16,532 nt of DNA, from contig JAJZKG010000010.1 of assembly GCA_021809565.1 (NCBI GenBank), forward strand, positions 1 through 16,532, written 5' to 3'. Numbering within the stretch: position 1 is the first letter of the stretch; each line of letters opens with the position of its first letter. Position numbers and translations under genes: made by a program. Below the pieces are notes generated by a model that worked only from the letters and a program-made list of their open reading frames with translations, was not told where the DNA came from and ran no database searches. This DNA is from a bacterium. Its GTDB lineage: Bacteria > Patescibacteria > Dojkabacteria > JAKAPS01 > JAJZLI01. Below are positions 15,420 through 16,532 of the stretch, in pieces.

Positions 15420-16532
15420 ATGAAAAAAACCATAAAGGTTTTAAATAAGAATATTCTACTTAAAGGGACAAATATATTTCTAATTTTGTCCTTGTTTTTA
15501 TTTTCATCTTCTATATATTTCATAAATAATGTTAATGCTGCACAATTAACTCCATTAACTGATACAATGTCTAATTCTGGAGGATATGGGACATCAGGGC
15601 CTCAAACAGTTTCAACTGCAAATGTATCTCATTCTTTCTCATATACAACACCAACTGCATATACAACCTCAAGTACTATTGATATATATATACAGACCGG
15701 ATCTACAATTGGTGGAGGAGAAGCTACTACAGCCTTCTCTGCTGTAGCAGCAAGTTCTGTTACAGTAAATGGAACTGCTGCTGCTACACCAACTGTTACA
15801 ACAGGAGTAACAGATTCTAATTTTGCTGGATATACATTCACTGAAGTTGCAATTACTGTTCCTGTAGCTATATCTTCTGGTGCAACAGTTACAATAAATG
15901 GTATTACTGCAACTAACCCCTCTACTGCTTCATCATCAACTAATCAATATATTATCGATATCCAAGACTCAAATAGTAATGATGGATATATGGCTGTACC
16001 AATAATTACCAATGGGTCTGTAGCTGTTACTGGTAGAGTAACTCCAACAATAACATTCAGCTTATCATCTTATGCTACATCATTTGGAGTCATGCAACTT
16101 GGAGTAGTTAATACATCATCACCTGCAACTACTTTAACTCTGTCAACAAATGCTCAATCTGGAGCAATAGTATATATATATGATCATGGGACTGGAAGTA
16201 CATCAGGTTTGTATAACTCCGTAGCTAATCATAATATACCATCTACTACTGCAACTTTGGTCGGAGGAACTGAAGGATATGGAATTAATGCTGCAACTAC
16301 ATCTACTTCAGGCTCAGGAGGAGTTGTAGGAACCATGACTGTATCTTCTCCATACAATGGTACAGGAGATGCCGTTGGTGGATTATCTCTCACATCTACT
16401 ACTTTAGCTACAGGTACAGCACCTATGTATGCAGTTACTATACAAATAAACTATCTTGCAGCAATCAGCGTCACTACCCCTGCTGGTATATACAACGATC
16501 AAGTAACTTATGTAGCCACTGGTAAATTCTAA
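15420..16532 (+). CDS. Large secreted Thr/Ser-rich beta-type surface protein
   Basis: The 370-residue product begins with a basic stretch and a long hydrophobic helix (about residues 18-36). A likely signal peptidase site follows Val-Asn-Ala40. The mature part is rich in Thr, Ser, Ala and Gly, poor in charged residues and without Cys. It has alternating beta-type segments such as ATPTVTTGVTDSNFAGYTF and AISSGATVTINGITA, and ends with YNDQVTYVATGKF. The C-terminal half (about 205-370) has 'ATTLTLSTNAQSGA.VYIYD' and repeated Gly-rich turns. The final segment resembles the closing strands of WxL- or pilin-like surface domains, a weak likeness. There is no C-terminal anchor or sorting motif, so it may be a free, S-layer-like or filament-forming protein. 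The TAA is the last codon of the window, so the gene is complete. Confidence 0.75.
   Translation: MKKTIKVLNKNILLKGTNIFLILSLFLFSSSIYFINNVNAAQLTPLTDTMSNSGGYGTSGPQTVSTANVSHSFSYTTPTAYTTSSTIDIYIQTGSTIGGGEATTAFSAVAASSVTVNGTAAATPTVTTGVTDSNFAGYTFTEVAITVPVAISSGATVTINGITATNPSTASSSTNQYIIDIQDSNSNDGYMAVPIITNGSVAVTGRVTPTITFSLSSYATSFGVMQLGVVNTSSPATTLTLSTNAQSGAIVYIYDHGTGSTSGLYNSVANHNIPSTTATLVGGTEGYGINAATTSTSGSGGVVGTMTVSSPYNGTGDAVGGLSLTSTTLATGTAPMYAVTIQINYLAAISVTTPAGIYNDQVTYVATGKF

Overview
The window is AT-rich and gene-dense and reads like a chromosomal segment of a small-genome bacterium of the Candidate Phyla Radiation (Patescibacteria). Several things point that way: very AT-biased coding, a minimal divergent F1 ATPase operon, an infA-rpmJ-rpsM-rpsK-rpsD-rpoA block, a one-pass membrane protein of a type I recognise from CPR genomes, and secreted proteins with a 'NG.I..GD...S..PG.G' module common in that group. 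The phylum assignment is an inference from protein character, not from a marker tree. Stop codons include TGA (atpA), and Trp is encoded by TGG, so the standard bacterial code fits.

Layout. (1) 1-2073, minus strand: translation and transcription operon infA, rpmJ, rpsM, rpsK, rpsD and the first third of rpoA, which runs off the left edge. It is driven by a TATAAT promoter at about 2102-2130. (2) 2149-2522: a compact cassette of visibly higher GC encoding a 71-residue two-helix membrane protein, with its own promoter, a leader hairpin, a canonical Shine-Dalgarno and a long downstream hairpin. (3) 2556-5005, plus strand: dnaG, then an exported lysozyme-like (SLT-type) muralytic protein behind a consensus promoter. 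(4) 5022-6302, minus strand: two signal-anchored exported proteins, one DUF4382-like. (5) 6365-8126, minus strand: inorganic pyrophosphatase, a 61-residue two-helix protein and an orphan sensor histidine kinase. (6) 8277-9029 plus, 9047-14392 minus, 14533-15369 plus: an ATP synthase operon atpF-H-A-G-D-C with no atpB (a) or atpE (c), bracketed by two paralogous plus-strand genes. (7) 15420-16532: a large secreted Thr/Ser-rich beta-type surface protein that ends at the last base.

The most unusual point is the pair of paralogs on either side of the ATP synthase operon. Each is a signal peptide, an extracytoplasmic beta-type module, and a C-terminal two-helix hairpin whose cytoplasmic loop carries Arg-Asn-Pro. 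That hairpin has the topology and loop motif of an F-type c subunit, but the second helix has no Asp or Glu. The divergent promoter region between atpF and one of them holds three tandem 14-bp units, each an inverted repeat. They look like ATP-synthase-associated accessory membrane proteins derived from, or mimicking, subunit c. This is inference.

A second general pattern is translation initiation. Most promoters that can be drawn put the -10 hexamer 6-11 bases before the ATG, implying leaderless or near-leaderless mRNAs. The two tiny two-helix membrane proteins instead carry strong Shine-Dalgarno sequences.
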